64,000 nucleotides of DNA from Termitidicoccus mucosus (GTDB lineage: Bacteria > Verrucomicrobiota > Verrucomicrobiia > Opitutales > Opitutaceae). This document shows positions 38,463 through 46,639 of the stretch, in pieces (within the stretch, counting starts at the first letter, position 1; each line of letters opens with the position of its first letter). The translations under genes were made by a program, and so were the position numbers. The notes under the pieces were generated by a model. The model saw only the letters and a list, made by a program, of their open reading frames with translations, ran no database searches and was not told where the DNA came from. The stretch covers positions 372,001 through 436,000 of the forward strand of contig NZ_CP109796.1 in the NCBI RefSeq assembly GCF_038725785.1. The letters run 5' to 3'.

Positions 38463-39416
38463 ATGAAAACACCTCTGCACTTATCTCTCGCCCTTGCCAT
38501 GACCTTCGGCGCCGTCGCAATGCGTGCGCAATCAGACAAACCCAAACCGCCACCGAATCAGCCTGCAACATTTGCCAAAGTCTCCTACGGCGAACATGAG
38601 CGCCAGGTGCTGGATTTCTGGAAAGCACCGTCCGACAAACCCACACCCGTGCTCATCTACATTCACGGCGGCGGTTGGGTTCGTGGCGACAAAAAGGCAG
38701 TGCCTTATGTCCAAAAATATCTCGATGCAGGCATCTCTGTCGTCTCGATCAACTATCGCTTTTCCTGGCAGGCGCAGCTCGCCGGCGTAAAACCGCCCGT
38801 CGAGTGGCCGCTCCGCGATGCCGCTCGCGCCGTGCAATTCGTGCGCTCAAAAGCCGTCGAATGGAACATCGACAAACAACGCATCGCCGCATCCGGTAAA
38901 TCCGCCGGTGCGTGCTCAAGCCTTTGGCTTGCGTTTCACGACGACATGGCCGCTCCCAAAAGCACCGACCCCGTCGCCCGCGAATCCACATGCCTGACGT
39001 GCGCCGCAGTGAACATTGCCCAAACAACACTCGACCCACAGCAAATGAAAGAGTGGACGCCTAACAGCCGCTACGGCGGCCACGCCTTCGGCTTCATGGA
39101 TCCGAATGATCTCAAAACGCGAGACACGCGTTTCACCGAGTTTCTCGAGCACCGCGCCGAAATTCTCCCGTGGATAAAAGAATATTCGCCCTACGAATAC
39201 GCCAGCGCCGGCGATCCGCCAGTCTATCTTTATTATGACAACGCCCCCGCGCTCGGCAAAAGCCCACGCGACCCCACGCACACCGCTAACTTCGGCGTAA
39301 AACTTCAGGAAAAGCTCAACACCCTCGGAGTTTCGTGCGAACTCGTCTATCCCGGCGCGGCCAACATCAAACATGCAACGATTGAGGATTACCTCATCGA
39401 TACGCTGAAACGATAA
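38463..39416 (+). CDS. Secreted alpha/beta-hydrolase esterase
   Basis: 317 residues. Signal peptide about 1-21 (LSLALAMTFGAVAMRAQ). Alpha/beta-hydrolase of the carboxylesterase/BD-FAE type: oxyanion-hole HGGGW starting at His68, nucleophile Ser147 in ASGKSAGAC (GxSxG), and a C-terminal His304 (NIKHATIED). Such enzymes remove acetyl, methyl or feruloyl groups from plant polysaccharides. In a pectin operon, an RG-I acetylesterase-type role is most likely, though the ester removed cannot be read from sequence. The 5' leader and signal peptide closely resemble those of the GH2 gene at 32262, suggesting a copied secretion cassette. Confidence 0.88.
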   Translation: MKTPLHLSLALAMTFGAVAMRAQSDKPKPPPNQPATFAKVSYGEHERQVLDFWKAPSDKPTPVLIYIHGGGWVRGDKKAVPYVQKYLDAGISVVSINYRFSWQAQLAGVKPPVEWPLRDAARAVQFVRSKAVEWNIDKQRIAASGKSAGACSSLWLAFHDDMAAPKSTDPVARESTCLTCAAVNIAQTTLDPQQMKEWTPNSRYGGHAFGFMDPNDLKTRDTRFTEFLEHRAEILPWIKEYSPYEYASAGDPPVYLYYDNAPALGKSPRDPTHTANFGVKLQEKLNTLGVSCELVYPGAANIKHATIEDYLIDTLKR

Positions 39417-39424
39417 AACTCACC

Positions 39425-40561
39425 ATGGAAAAAACGCCCTCATTTATCGCCCTCATTCTCGCATCCGCATCTTGCTGCATCGGAGCTTCCGCTGCATCGA
39501 CACAAAAATCCATGCAACCCGAAATCGTCGTAGCGATGGGAAAGGCCGCCGATTGGCAACTCGCCGCCGAAATCAAACCCAAGCAATCCCCAACCGACTG
39601 GATAAACGGCGCATTCTATACCGGACTCATGGCGACAGCCGAGACATCGCCAAGCCCGCGCTTCCGCGAAGCCCTGATTAAAATCGGCGAAACAAACCAA
39701 TGGAAAATCGGCCGCCGCACCTATCACGCCGACGATCACTGCGTCGCCCAAGCCTATCTCGAACTTTATCTGAGCGACAAAAACCCAAAGCAGCACGCAG
39801 ACTGGATTAAAACCACGCGCGAACGTTTCGATTATATTCTAAAGAACCCCAAAACTGCCGACACACTTGCCTTCGATAAAAAACGCCGGGGCAATGGTGA
39901 TCGTTGGTCTTGGTGCGATTCGCTCTTTATGGCGCCGCCCGCATGGATTCGTCTTTGGAAAGCGACCGGCGACCAACGCTACCTCGATTTTATGCTCTCC
40001 GAGTGGCAGGCCACGTCGGATTTTCTCTACGACAAAGACGATCATCTTTTCTTTCGCGATAGCACGTTTTTCCCACCGCGACTCGAATCGAACGGCAAAA
40101 AGATTTTCTGGTCACGCGGCAATGGCTGGGTGCTCGCCGGTCTCGCCCGCGTGATGCAGTATTTGCCAAAGGACCATCCGGCCCGCCCACGTTTCGAAAA
40201 ACAATTCCGCGAGATGTCCGCCAAAATCATCACCTGCCAGCAACCGGACGGCTTTTGGCGCGCGAGTCTGCTCGATCCGGAAAAATATCCGAACAAGGAA
40301 AGCAGCGGCACTGGTTTCTTCGTTTACGGCCTCGCCTGGGGCATCAACAACGGCTTGCTGGATGCCGCGACCTATAAACCTGCTGTATTAAAAGGTTGGG
40401 CTGCGCTTATGTCGTGCCAGCAAGCGGACGGCAAAATCACCGGTGTGCAACAAGTCGGCTCCAGCCCGACCGCACACGCCGACAACAACAGCGAACCCTA
40501 CGGCGTAGGTGCGTTTCTGCTCGCTGGCTCTGAAGTATATAAACTTGTCGGGAACAAATAA
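39425..40561 (+). CDS. Secreted GH105 unsaturated rhamnogalacturonyl hydrolase
   Basis: 378 residues, the usual length of the family. Signal peptide about 1-24 (LILASASCCIGASAAS). The (alpha/alpha)6 barrel shows the conserved YHADDHCVAQAYLELY, WCDSLFMAPPAWIRL with the catalytic Asp, WSRGNGWVLAGLARVMQYLP and SSGTGFFVYGLAWGIN. The family acts on the unsaturated galacturonic acid produced by PL11-type lyases. This copy is exported while the second GH105 (16694-18916) lacks a signal peptide, so the locus can hydrate lyase products on both sides of the inner membrane. Gap of 8 nt to the esterase and 17 nt to the DUF2264 gene. Confidence 0.92.
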   Translation: MEKTPSFIALILASASCCIGASAASTQKSMQPEIVVAMGKAADWQLAAEIKPKQSPTDWINGAFYTGLMATAETSPSPRFREALIKIGETNQWKIGRRTYHADDHCVAQAYLELYLSDKNPKQHADWIKTTRERFDYILKNPKTADTLAFDKKRRGNGDRWSWCDSLFMAPPAWIRLWKATGDQRYLDFMLSEWQATSDFLYDKDDHLFFRDSTFFPPRLESNGKKIFWSRGNGWVLAGLARVMQYLPKDHPARPRFEKQFREMSAKIITCQQPDGFWRASLLDPEKYPNKESSGTGFFVYGLAWGINNGLLDAATYKPAVLKGWAALMSCQQADGKITGVQQVGSSPTAHADNNSEPYGVGAFLLAGSEVYKLVGNK

Positions 40562-40578
40562 CCGCAACCCACCTTATT

Positions 40579-41910
40579 ATGAATCAACGTCGCAATTTTA
40601 TCAAAACACTCGCACTCGCAGGCGGCACTCTCGGCCTGACAAAAGCCACGGGCTTGCGCGCGCAAGCTACTGCGCAAAACACCACAGCTGCCACATCTGA
40701 CATCGCTCCGTATTGGGCATGGGATAAGGCAGATGTCGCCGCGATTCGTCCCTACTGGTGCGATGTTGCGAGTCGTCTTGCGACGCCGGTGCTCGAAGCG
40801 CTTTCGAAGCGACAACTTAAAGCAACCATGCCCGTCGAGCCTGCAGGCACCAAGCAAAGGGACGTGACCTATCTTGAAGCGCTCGGACGCGTGCTCGCCG
40901 GCATCGCGCCCTGGTTGGAGTTGCCCGCCGATGATACGCCGGAAGGTCGCCAACGCGCCCGCCTTGCCGTGCTTGCCCGCGAAGCGATTGACGCGGGCAC
41001 CGACTCGAAATCGCCCGATTTCATGAACTTTTGCGAAAAGAAAGTGCGCCAGCCTCAAGTCGATTGTGCGTTTCTCGCGCAAGCGATGTTGCGCACGCCA
41101 CGCGAACTCTGGGAAAAACTCGACGCGCGTGTGAAAACAAACGTGATTGCCGGAATGAAGGCAACCCGCGTGGTGGGGGCCAGCACTCGCAATAACTGGT
41201 GCCTGTTTGCAGCGATGATAGAAGTGTTTCTGGCCCGAGCCGGTGAAAAGCACGATGGCGCTCGCGTGACCAGTGCCCTGAAATTGATGCGCGAATGGTA
41301 TGCGGGCGACGGTTGGTATGGCGACGGCGCGTCGTTTCATATGGATTATTATAATTCATTCGTCATTCAGCCAATGCTTGTCGAAATCCTCGACATCGTC
41401 GGCGACGAAACACCCGAATGGAAAGAGCTGCGCGACCACGCCAAAACCCGCCTTACACGTTACGCAGAAACGCAGGAGCGCTTCGTCGCACCGGACGGCT
41501 CGTTTCCGCCGGTGGGACGTTCGCTCGTTTATCGCGGCGGTGCATTCCAAGGACTCGCGTTCGCAGCCTTGCGCAAACAACTGCCGAAAAAAGTCACGCC
41601 CGCCCAAGCCCGCACCGCGCTCACATCTGTGATTCGTCGCACAATGGAAGCTCCCGGTACATTTGATAAAAACGGCTGGCTGCAAATTGGTCTCGGCGGC
41701 CATCAGCCTGCGCTTGGTGAAAATTATATTTCCACCGGAAGCCTCTACATGGCCAGCCTGCCGCTGCTTCCGCTCGGCCTGCCACCCATCGACCGCTTCT
41801 GGACAGATGCGCATGTGGCAAGCACGTGGGAAAAAGCATGGAGTGGCGTGGACATGCCCGAAGACCACGCCATCCGCGGAGACGCCGGCGACCGCTGGCA
41901 GGCGAAGTAA
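40579..41910 (+). CDS. DUF2264 family protein with twin-arginine signal
   Basis: 443 residues. The N-terminus NQRRNFIKTLALAGGTLGL matches a Tat signal (RRxF-K plus a hydrophobic stretch), implying export in folded form. The mature part is an all-helical, (alpha/alpha)-barrel-like DUF2264 protein: YLEALGRVLAGIAPWLELP, NNWCLFAAMIEVFLARAG, GWYGDGASFHMDYYNSFVIQPML and a C-terminal NYISTGSLYMASLPLLPLGL. Members are widespread in pectin loci and are suspected glycoside hydrolases; I cannot assign a reaction from sequence. Acidic residues in GDGASFHMDYYN are candidate catalytic residues. Last gene of the six-gene operon. Confidence 0.85.
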   Translation: MNQRRNFIKTLALAGGTLGLTKATGLRAQATAQNTTAATSDIAPYWAWDKADVAAIRPYWCDVASRLATPVLEALSKRQLKATMPVEPAGTKQRDVTYLEALGRVLAGIAPWLELPADDTPEGRQRARLAVLAREAIDAGTDSKSPDFMNFCEKKVRQPQVDCAFLAQAMLRTPRELWEKLDARVKTNVIAGMKATRVVGASTRNNWCLFAAMIEVFLARAGEKHDGARVTSALKLMREWYAGDGWYGDGASFHMDYYNSFVIQPMLVEILDIVGDETPEWKELRDHAKTRLTRYAETQERFVAPDGSFPPVGRSLVYRGGAFQGLAFAALRKQLPKKVTPAQARTALTSVIRRTMEAPGTFDKNGWLQIGLGGHQPALGENYISTGSLYMASLPLLPLGLPPIDRFWTDAHVASTWEKAWSGVDMPEDHAIRGDAGDRWQAK

Positions 41911-41943
41911 TCCGTGATATTTTAGAGATAGCACGTTTACCTG

Positions 41944-42618
41944 TCATGGGAGATTCTTAACAAACCCTATTATATGGATTCCCATGTAATGCAGAAAGTC
42001 GTCGAGGCTGTTACTCGGTATGAACAGTTGGTCGCCGATTTTGTGGTGCATAGCATATGCACTCAATCTGATTAATTTCCCGGCATCAGGCACTATCCCA
42101 GCCGAATGAACTATACAATTTCGAGTCTCAATAATTGATGTAATTTTAGCTAAAACTTCGTCATAATTTAAAGCGGATTCAAAAGATAGCTCTTTGTGAA
42201 GTTTTCGTATCTGCTTAATGGTTTTATTTCCGAGCTTAATCGGTGATGTAGATATGCGTTTATAGGTGACTTGCACCAACTCTAAACTATTATCTGAAAT
42301 TCCGTAAATTTCAGAAATGCTATTAAAAAAAACTTCGAACGCGGTGCAAAGCTGTATCGTCGCCTGGCGCAAACAAAGTTGGCTATATTCACCGCTATCA
42401 AAAGATTTACGCAGCTCGCCAATAGTGCGAATCGTTGTAACGGGTTCGGGATAGTTATCCGATATTGCTAATTGCGATTCATCACCCAAAGACGAAATGT
42501 CTAGGTGTTCTATCAGTCGCGATCCAGCGTAATGAGTGGCGATATCAAGAACAAAAGTTTTATACGCAGTAAATGCTGCTACCACCTTTGGATTTTTGTG
42601 AGTTACTTCCCAGTTCAT
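41944..42618 (-). CDS. HEPN-superfamily protein, orphan, AT-rich
   Basis: 224 residues from the ATG at 42618, chosen because AGGAG lies 5 nt upstream; an ATG five codons earlier has no such site. All-helical, no signal peptide. Residues around 185-195 read SIIETRNCIVHSAG, matching the R-x4-H motif of HEPN domains, which in active members is an RNase centre. A second helical block (LRQATIQLCTAFEVFFNSISEIYG) fits the same fold, as in RiboL-PSP-HEPN or MAE_28990-type proteins. Codon and base use is visibly more AT-rich than the flanking pectin genes, a sign of recent transfer. No antitoxin-like partner is adjacent; the neighbours are unrelated glycan genes. Defence, toxin or stress role possible, unproven. 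Confidence 0.6.
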   Translation of the reverse strand: MNWEVTHKNPKVVAAFTAYKTFVLDIATHYAGSRLIEHLDISSLGDESQLAISDNYPEPVTTIRTIGELRKSFDSGEYSQLCLRQATIQLCTAFEVFFNSISEIYGISDNSLELVQVTYKRISTSPIKLGNKTIKQIRKLHKELSFESALNYDEVLAKITSIIETRNCIVHSAGIVPDAGKLIRLSAYAMHHKIGDQLFIPSNSLDDFLHYMGIHIIGFVKNLP

Positions 42619-42654
42619 AAAAGCTCCTGTCAAACGTATTGAAACGTCCAGAAG

Positions 42655-43320
42655 TTATTCGTCTTTCATGTTATCCAGCGCTTTGTCCCAATATTTGATC
42701 TCAGTGAACTTGGCGGTAAAACCGTCACCTCGCGAACCATGTGAGGCAAACCCGACTTTGGGCGGCTGCGTCAGCGCGAGGTGGAAACTGCGTATCTGCT
42801 GCCACGTCACATTGTCGGGCGAATAGAGAAATGTGATTTCGTTCCCTTTCTTCACCATCGCCATGTAAGCGTGCCCTCCCGCGCTCATCGAATTGCAGTC
42901 ATCGGAATGTGTGCGGGTCACGACAGAAACAATTGTCGGGATTTTTTCGACCGAGTTTTCGTAGCAGAATTTCGCCCAGAGATTTTCGTCCTGATAAATG
43001 ACAAGCGCGCAAACGTCGTAGATGCTTTTCAAATCGCCCGTGAGCTTTGCGCGCAGCGTGAAATCACCCCTGGGCGTAAACACGACCATCGGCGCATCCT
43101 GCACGCGGTAGATGCCGTTGGGATTGTTGAAGAGATTCGTTTTTCCCTTAGCGGAGATTTGTATCAATTCGTCGGTGACGGTGAGCGCCACGGGTTTGTT
43201 CAACACCTCCATCACGTAGGGAATCGCCTTGGTTTTCAAGGGGGCGGCATTTGCGGTCGCAAACAACAACGCGAACGCGATGGATGAACCGAAAAGTAAT
43301 TTTGCAATGGGAGTTTTCAT
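42655..43320 (-). CDS. Secreted DUF1349-like laminin/concanavalin-fold protein
   Basis: 221 residues from the ATG at 43320 that starts the signal peptide (LLFGSSIAFALLFATANA); an upstream in-frame ATG in the repeat region is rejected. The mature part resembles DUF1349/YetA-like jelly rolls: GDFTLRAKLTGDLKSIYDVCALVIYQDENLWAKFCYEN, then VVTRTHSDDCNS and VTWQQIRSFHL. This is the family that takes an exposed Trp/Lys-Phe face and usually binds carbohydrate. Encoded after the GH2 gene at 43386-46403 with a GTAG hairpin between. Likely a carbohydrate-binding or minor enzymatic accessory. Confidence 0.75.
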   Translation of the reverse strand: MKTPIAKLLFGSSIAFALLFATANAAPLKTKAIPYVMEVLNKPVALTVTDELIQISAKGKTNLFNNPNGIYRVQDAPMVVFTPRGDFTLRAKLTGDLKSIYDVCALVIYQDENLWAKFCYENSVEKIPTIVSVVTRTHSDDCNSMSAGGHAYMAMVKKGNEITFLYSPDNVTWQQIRSFHLALTQPPKVGFASHGSRGDGFTAKFTEIKYWDKALDNMKDE

Positions 43321-43351
43321 GATCGTGGTGTGTAGACAGGTTATGATTCTC

Positions 43352-43376
43352 GTAGCGCAGACTGCCAAGTCTGCCG
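43352..43376. repeat. GTAG-type REP hairpin
   Basis: Begins GTAGC and forms a hairpin with arms GCAGACT (43357-43363) and AGTCTGC (43368-43374) around GCCA. Located between the stop of the GH2 gene and the start of the DUF1349-like gene. Same architecture (GTAG plus a perfect hairpin) as the elements at 2321 and 10231, with different stem sequence, so the class is defined by form rather than exact bases. Confidence 0.6.
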
Positions 43377-43385
43377 ATCGTATTT

Positions 43386-46300
43386 TTAGCGCACCGGCAC
43401 CACTTCAAACGCTCCGGAGAACTTCTTTGTCTTTTCCAAATCGAGATACCATTCGGGGCGTTCGGGCGGGAAGAGTTTTGTCCACCCGCCGCTCTGATGC
43501 GTGAGCACGCGCAACGTGTAGCCGCCGTTCGCGTCGCCGCCGAGACGGGCGGCTTGTGCGCCGCGAACATGCAGGCTCGCTCCGTCGGCGGTGGTCACGC
43601 GTATCCAATCTGGATTCCATTTGTTGCCTCGTGCGAGCGCGTCGGCCGTCGCGTAGCTCCACCAGCCGAAGCGTGTGGCGGCGGTTTTTCCGGCAATCGA
43701 ATTGAGCGGGCCGTAGCCGAGCCACGTGAGGCGGTTGAGGTTTTTTCCGAGTGAAAACTCGACACCCGCCTCGGGAATGAAAAGCGCGTCGAGCTTGGGT
43801 TCAATTTCGAGCGCGATGCGGAGGACGCCGGTGTTTGTGACGGTGTAGTTGTAGGTTGCACGGGCGATGTTGCGGTCGTCAGCGCGGTATTCGACTGTGG
43901 CGGTGATGCGCACGGCGCCGGCGTTTGCACTCTCGGCGATGTTCCAGGAGACGAGCCTGGGCGCGATGTTTTGCATAAACGTGTCCCAGTCGTATTGGCG
44001 TTCGCGTTTGTCGAGCGGGTTGCGTTCCCCGTAATCCACGGGACGCCAGACTAGGAGCGTCGCGCCGTCGGTTACACGTTTGCCCGCGATACTGATGGCG
44101 GAGATTTCGCCGGTCGCCGTGTTGAATTCGTAACACGCTTCGCCTGCGACGACGGAAACAGCGGAGGCGCGTTTTTCGATTTTGGGCGCGGCGGGGTTTG
44201 CGACGGCGGGCGCGGCGGGTTGCGGGGTGGATTCGTAACCGATGCGAACGCTCTTGCGCGTCATCTCGCTGCCGTCGGCACGGAGCACGGCGATGTCGGC
44301 GTAATATACATGTTGCGCGAAGTCGGTGATTTTTGCGGCGGGGATTTCGAGTTGCGCGGTGACGTGAGGCGGCGCGGCAAGCGTGGCGGTGCCGTTCTCG
44401 ATTGGCTCGGCGTCGCGGTGGAGCGTCCATGCAAACGTCACGGTGTTGAGGTCGAGGAAATCGTGATCGTTGCGAATGGGAATGCGGAGGACGGGTTGGT
44501 TTGCGTTGAACGCGATGCGTTCGGCGAGAAACCGCACGGGGGCGTAAACGGCTTTCGTTTCCCAGTAGTCGCGTTGCGGCGTGCGGTCGGCGTTGACGAT
44601 GCCATCGGCGCCGTCGTTTCCGTGCGCGTCGATGATTGCGGCTCCGTTCTCGATGATATTTTCCGCAACGAGTTCCGCGCCGTAGGGAGTGTAGTGTTTT
44701 TTGTCGCGCATGGGGTGCAGGATTTGGCGGCCGTTGACGGGGCGGCGAAGGCCTTGGTCGGCCCATATCCAGATACAGCCGCCGGCGCCGGTGGGATGCG
44801 CGGTAAGCGTGTCGAAGCGTTGCTCCAGTTCGCCAAAGTCGAACTCGCCGGGGCCGAGTGCGTGCGAGTATTCGGTCGTGATGATGGGGCGGCGCGAGTC
44901 GGCGGCGAGGCGGTCGTAATCGGCGGCGCTCCAATAGTGCGGTGCGAGGATGTCGATTTCGGGCGGCAGGTGCGTGTCGGCGCGGAATGGCTTGAGCACG
45001 GGACGTGTGGGATCGAGCCCTTTGAGCATGCGCAGTCCGGCAAGGTGGATGGAGGTAATCGCGCCTTCGTTTCCAAAATTCCAAACGATGATCGAAGGGC
45101 GGTTGCGGTCGCGCATGACGGTTTCGTGGAGGCGCAGATACACGCCTTCGGCGAGAATGGGGTTGTTCAAATCGCTGCCGCCATAGCCGAGCGGAATTTC
45201 ACTGAGAACATACATGCCCATTTCGTCGCAGAGGCGAATGAAGCCCTCGGCGGGCGGATAGTGCGAGCAGCGGACGGTGTTTATGTTCGCGGCTTTCATG
45301 AGCTCCAGATCCTGACGCCAGTGCTCGGCGCGCGTGGCGCGACCGACGTCGGGGTGCTCGTCGTGGCGATTGACGCCGCGCAGTTTCACGGGCCGGCCGT
45401 TGACGCGGAGGACGCCACCGGTGGTCGAAACGTCACGGATGCCGATGCGGTCGCTCCAGGTGTGGACGTGTTTGTCGTGATAATACAAATCGACGCGCAG
45501 ATCGTAGAGATTGGGCGTCTCGGCGGTCCACGCGGCGGGTGAATCGACGCGGAGTGTGATCGGCACATCGCGGCCGTTGTGTCCGCTCGTGATGGTGGCG
45601 GCGGTGTAGGTGTGCGTGGCGATGGTTTTGCCGTCGCGAGTGAGCGTGGCCCTGAGTTCGAACGGAGGCGATGGAGCGAAGATGTATGCTTTTTCGTTGC
45701 GGGAAATCATCGCGCGCACCTCGACGGTGGCGTTGCGATACTCGTAGTCGAACGCTGTGCGCACGCCGACGCTTTCGATGAACAGTTCGCGCGGCGTGTC
45801 CTCGATCCAGACGCTGCGGTAAATGCCGGGCAGCGACCAGTCGTCGTTGGTGTCGAAGCGGTGCGACTGCACGCGCTGGCGCACGCGCACGGCGAGCTGG
45901 TTCTTTTTTCCCGGTTTTATGTTTTTCGAAATATCAAATGCGAACGACGTGAACCCGCTGTCGTGGCGTCCGATATTTTTCCCATTGAGCCAGACTTCCG
46001 CGGAAACCCACACACCGTCAAAATGGAGCAGCACGCGCCGGTCTTTGAGCGTTTCCGGAGCGTCGAAGCTGTGCAGATAAAAACCATCGGCCTCGCTGGG
46101 ACGGCGATAGCGTGGTTCGTCGAAGCGGTCGTCAGTCGTCCAATTTGACGGAACGGCGATGGGAGCAAACGCCGACGAGTCGAATGACGCCTCGTAAAAC
46201 TTGCCAAACTTCGCATCGGCGGCTTCCGCGTTTGACGCGAGAGCAAACCGCCACTGTCCGTCGAGTGACAAACGCCGGCTATCCAGAGACTGAGCCGCAA

Positions 46301-46403
46301 TGGCAGCTGTCGCAATTCCGATGCTTGACGCTGCTGTAAGGGCAAATAAGGGAAGACTCAATTTGGTGCGCAAACTGGGTAGCAGGGACGGTATCGTATT
46401 CAT
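43386..46403 (-). CDS. Secreted GH2 beta-galactosidase-type enzyme (second complete copy)
   Basis: 1,005 residues. Signal peptide within 1-38 (LFALTAASSIGIATAAIAAQ). LacZ-like five-domain order: jelly roll with RRVLLHFDGVWVSAEVWLNGKNIGRHDSGF, Ig sandwich, TIM barrel with VNRHDEHPDVGR, acid/base Glu446 in VWNFGNEG and nucleophile Glu511 in ITTEYSHALG, then C-terminal domains to GAFEVVPVR. It resembles the GH2 protein of unit D throughout, so they are likely paralogues. First gene of a two-gene minus-strand unit under its own palindrome promoter. Probable exo-acting galactosidase on pectin side chains; exact linkage unknown. Confidence 0.92.
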   Translation of the reverse strand: MNTIPSLLPSLRTKLSLPLFALTAASSIGIATAAIAAQSLDSRRLSLDGQWRFALASNAEAADAKFGKFYEASFDSSAFAPIAVPSNWTTDDRFDEPRYRRPSEADGFYLHSFDAPETLKDRRVLLHFDGVWVSAEVWLNGKNIGRHDSGFTSFAFDISKNIKPGKKNQLAVRVRQRVQSHRFDTNDDWSLPGIYRSVWIEDTPRELFIESVGVRTAFDYEYRNATVEVRAMISRNEKAYIFAPSPPFELRATLTRDGKTIATHTYTAATITSGHNGRDVPITLRVDSPAAWTAETPNLYDLRVDLYYHDKHVHTWSDRIGIRDVSTTGGVLRVNGRPVKLRGVNRHDEHPDVGRATRAEHWRQDLELMKAANINTVRCSHYPPAEGFIRLCDEMGMYVLSEIPLGYGGSDLNNPILAEGVYLRLHETVMRDRNRPSIIVWNFGNEGAITSIHLAGLRMLKGLDPTRPVLKPFRADTHLPPEIDILAPHYWSAADYDRLAADSRRPIITTEYSHALGPGEFDFGELEQRFDTLTAHPTGAGGCIWIWADQGLRRPVNGRQILHPMRDKKHYTPYGAELVAENIIENGAAIIDAHGNDGADGIVNADRTPQRDYWETKAVYAPVRFLAERIAFNANQPVLRIPIRNDHDFLDLNTVTFAWTLHRDAEPIENGTATLAAPPHVTAQLEIPAAKITDFAQHVYYADIAVLRADGSEMTRKSVRIGYESTPQPAAPAVANPAAPKIEKRASAVSVVAGEACYEFNTATGEISAISIAGKRVTDGATLLVWRPVDYGERNPLDKRERQYDWDTFMQNIAPRLVSWNIAESANAGAVRITATVEYRADDRNIARATYNYTVTNTGVLRIALEIEPKLDALFIPEAGVEFSLGKNLNRLTWLGYGPLNSIAGKTAATRFGWWSYATADALARGNKWNPDWIRVTTADGASLHVRGAQAARLGGDANGGYTLRVLTHQSGGWTKLFPPERPEWYLDLEKTKKFSGAFEVVPVR

Positions 46404-46590
46404 AAGATTTCTAGATTTGTCTCAAAATTTTTAAACTGAACAGTGAATTAGTGGAGGCACTCTTCATGGTGGTGGTATTTACAACTAAAGATAACTTTGA
46501 AAACAAAATGCACACTGACAAATCCGCCAATTTTCGCGAAAACAGGTATGATTGATTTGGCAATTTGCCCCAATTATTTGGTTACAAATG

Positions 46591-46633
46591 ATAACAGACA
46601 TTCATCATGCGCGGTATCACCAAATCTGGTGAT
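46591..46633 (-). promoter_or_regulatory. Activator-type promoter of the second GH2 unit
   Basis: Contains the one perfect copy of the palindrome, ATCACCA-AATC-TGGTGAT (46616-46633). Minus-strand reading: palindrome, 19-nt spacer, TGTTAT -10 box (46591-46596) followed by CATT. The leader to the ATG at 46403 is long, about 180 nt, and AT-rich. It anchors the motif because both arms are fully symmetric. Confidence 0.83.
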
Positions 46634-46639
46634 TTTTAA

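Noticed and set aside
46616-46633. CRP/FNR-type site
   Set aside because: The dyad is ATCACCA-N4-TGGTGAT; a CRP site would be TGTGA-N6-TCACA, with opposite arm order and different spacing.
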